Below, piece by piece: positions 37,082 to 37,787 of a stretch of DNA of 37,787 nt. A program made the translations under genes and the position numbers. Every line of letters begins with the position of its first letter. Positions within the stretch are counted from its first letter, which is position 1. Under the pieces are notes generated by a model, which had not been told where the DNA came from, searched no databases, and was given only the letters and a program-made list of their open reading frames with translations. Origin of the DNA: a virus; IMG/VR virus record IMGVR_UViG_3300032093_000373, positions 1 through 37,787 of that record; one strand, given 5' to 3'.

Positions 37082-37348
37082 TTAGTTTTTGAAGGTCATT
37101 GCGATTCCATCGAAAGCCTTACCAGCCTCGTTGGAAAGTTTAACTGCTGCATCTATATCTTTAGACTTAGTAGAACGTGGTTCTATTCCTTGACGTGTTG
37201 CATCATAATAAGACTGTAGTTCTTTATCGTGCTGCTTAGCGGTAGGAATACCGTTGCCACGCAAAGAGACTTCATTAACTTGTAAGCCTAGAACCTTGCA
37301 CCCAAAGCAGGTTGCTACTGGTTCAGGATGATCTTCCCAATGCTTCAT
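37082..37348 (-). CDS. Conserved actinophage-type hypothetical protein with CxxC (88 aa)
   Basis: CFGCK (residues 14-18) near the N-terminus and a basic helix with KQHDKELQSYYDATRQGIEP and AVKLSNEAGKAFD in the rest form a pattern that I recall in many actinophage late clusters. A single CxxC suggests a half zinc site or a dimer-shared metal. It overlaps the next gene's end by four bases. The role is unknown. Confidence 0.65.
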   Translation of the reverse strand: MKHWEDHPEPVATCFGCKVLGLQVNEVSLRGNGIPTAKQHDKELQSYYDATRQGIEPRSTKSKDIDAAVKLSNEAGKAFDGIAMTFKN

Positions 37349-37671
37349 ACTATCGGTGTCACATAATCGCCGTAGCCGGCGTTGATAAGAACCTGTGCTT
37401 GTCCGTCACTGATCTCGTACTCGTGTCCACCAAGGAAGTAATAACTAGCTGCTGCTAGATCATCTTGGCTAGGAGTTAGTGTCAGAGTTACTGTGGTGCC
37501 GTTGACAATCATTGTCTGACCACGTGCCACATCTGTCAGGCTGATTGGGATAGCACCGTCAATAGTTCCACCGTTAAACCGGCGACCAGCAAGACGTGAG
37601 TATGGAGTGAACTCAGTTGCACCTGCGCCCCAAGTTTGCCATTGGTAGGGTGTTACTAGCGTGTATGCCAT
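37345..37671 (-). CDS. Putative head/neck-region hypothetical protein (108 aa)
   Basis: It starts MAYTLVTPYQWQTWGAGATE, then mostly strands (GTIDGAIPISLTDVARGQTM, VNGTTVTLTLTPSQDDLAAA) and the C-terminal ISDGQAQVLINAGYGDYV. It lies directly downstream of the capsid-position gene, where decoration or head-completion proteins are usual. The assignment is positional only. Confidence 0.55.
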   Translation of the reverse strand: MAYTLVTPYQWQTWGAGATEFTPYSRLAGRRFNGGTIDGAIPISLTDVARGQTMIVNGTTVTLTLTPSQDDLAAASYYFLGGHEYEISDGQAQVLINAGYGDYVTPIV

Positions 37672-37695
37672 ATCTAACCTTTCCTAAGTGACAGA

Positions 37696-37713
37696 GGTGG
37701 GTTTGACCCCACC
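37696..37713. other. Hairpin in the gap after the capsid-position gene
   Basis: GGTGGG (37696-37701) and CCCACC (37708-37713) pair around TTTGAC. Without a T-run it is a weak terminator at best; partial termination or a 3' stabiliser after a highly expressed capsid gene is plausible. Confidence 0.35.
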
Positions 37714-37734
37714 CCTGCCGTTGCACTAGCGGAA

Positions 37735-37787
37735 TTATCCGTTTGTTGCTGCAGACTCAATGCGATAGAGCGCTGCTTCACGAAGGC
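37735..37787 (-). CDS. C-terminus of a gene at the major-capsid position (partial, runs off right edge)
   Basis: Only the last 16 codons remain (LREAALYRIESAATNG then TAA). The short helix plus small-residue end fits many capsid C-termini. With scaffold at the opposite edge, same strand, this is the expected place for the major capsid gene. The identity is inferred from gene order, not from sequence signatures. Confidence 0.4.
   Translation of the reverse strand, partial: LREAALYRIESAATNG

Overview
The window looks like most of the genome of a tailed, probably podovirus-like phage of an actinobacterium. It encodes a portal, a large terminase, virion and fibre proteins, a lysis cassette and a phage replication set. 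The actinobacterial host is inferred from a WhiB-family iron-sulfur regulator and a 20S-type proteasome beta-like protein, plus several small proteins of kinds I associate with actinophages. The moderate GC, the DUF6321/DUF6496-like proteins and the glycine-rich tail fibres resemble phages of freshwater actinobacteria, but that is inference. I see no integrase, tape measure, tail tube, tail sheath or DNA polymerase. The phage is therefore probably lytic, short-tailed and dependent on the host polymerase.

Layout. (1) Minus strand, 12900 down to 1: a small basic protein, terminase, a basic protein, portal, small virion proteins, three large putative internal or ejection proteins (1611, 506 and 390 aa) and the first 28 codons of a probable scaffold. 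(2) Control region 12901-13652, without genes. It has a structured leader, a candidate late promoter with a perfect CRP/GlxR-type palindrome upstream, 13-bp tandem repeats and an early promoter. (3) Plus strand 13653-17419: about 19 tiny, tightly overlapping early genes, many with CxxC motifs, joined by a repeated ribosome-binding junction. A membrane-anchored lytic transglycosylase is embedded in overlapping frames. (4) Minus strand 24288 down to 17482: the replication and regulation operon. It holds a proteasome-like hydrolase, Cas4-like nuclease, WhiB, DnaB-like ATPase, Holliday junction resolvase, a primase split over two overlapping genes, an Nmad1-like protein, a sigma-like factor and a PD-(D/E)XK protein. 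(5) Plus strand 24413-25007: a zinc-ribbon protein and an HNH endonuclease, ending in a terminator. (6) Minus strand 37787 down to 25162: the C-terminus of a protein at the capsid position, small head or neck proteins, a collagen-like fibre, glycosyltransferase, connector-like protein, paralogous fibres, a large tail protein and the holin/M15 endolysin cassette. This unit ends at a strong terminator.

The scaffold start at the left edge and the tail end of a capsid-position gene at the right edge, both on the minus strand, suggest a circularly permuted map. If so, the cut falls in the scaffold/major capsid segment, and one late transcript would run from about 13.1 kb through both edges to the terminator near 25.1 kb. 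All functions come from reading motifs and gene order by eye; no database search was run.
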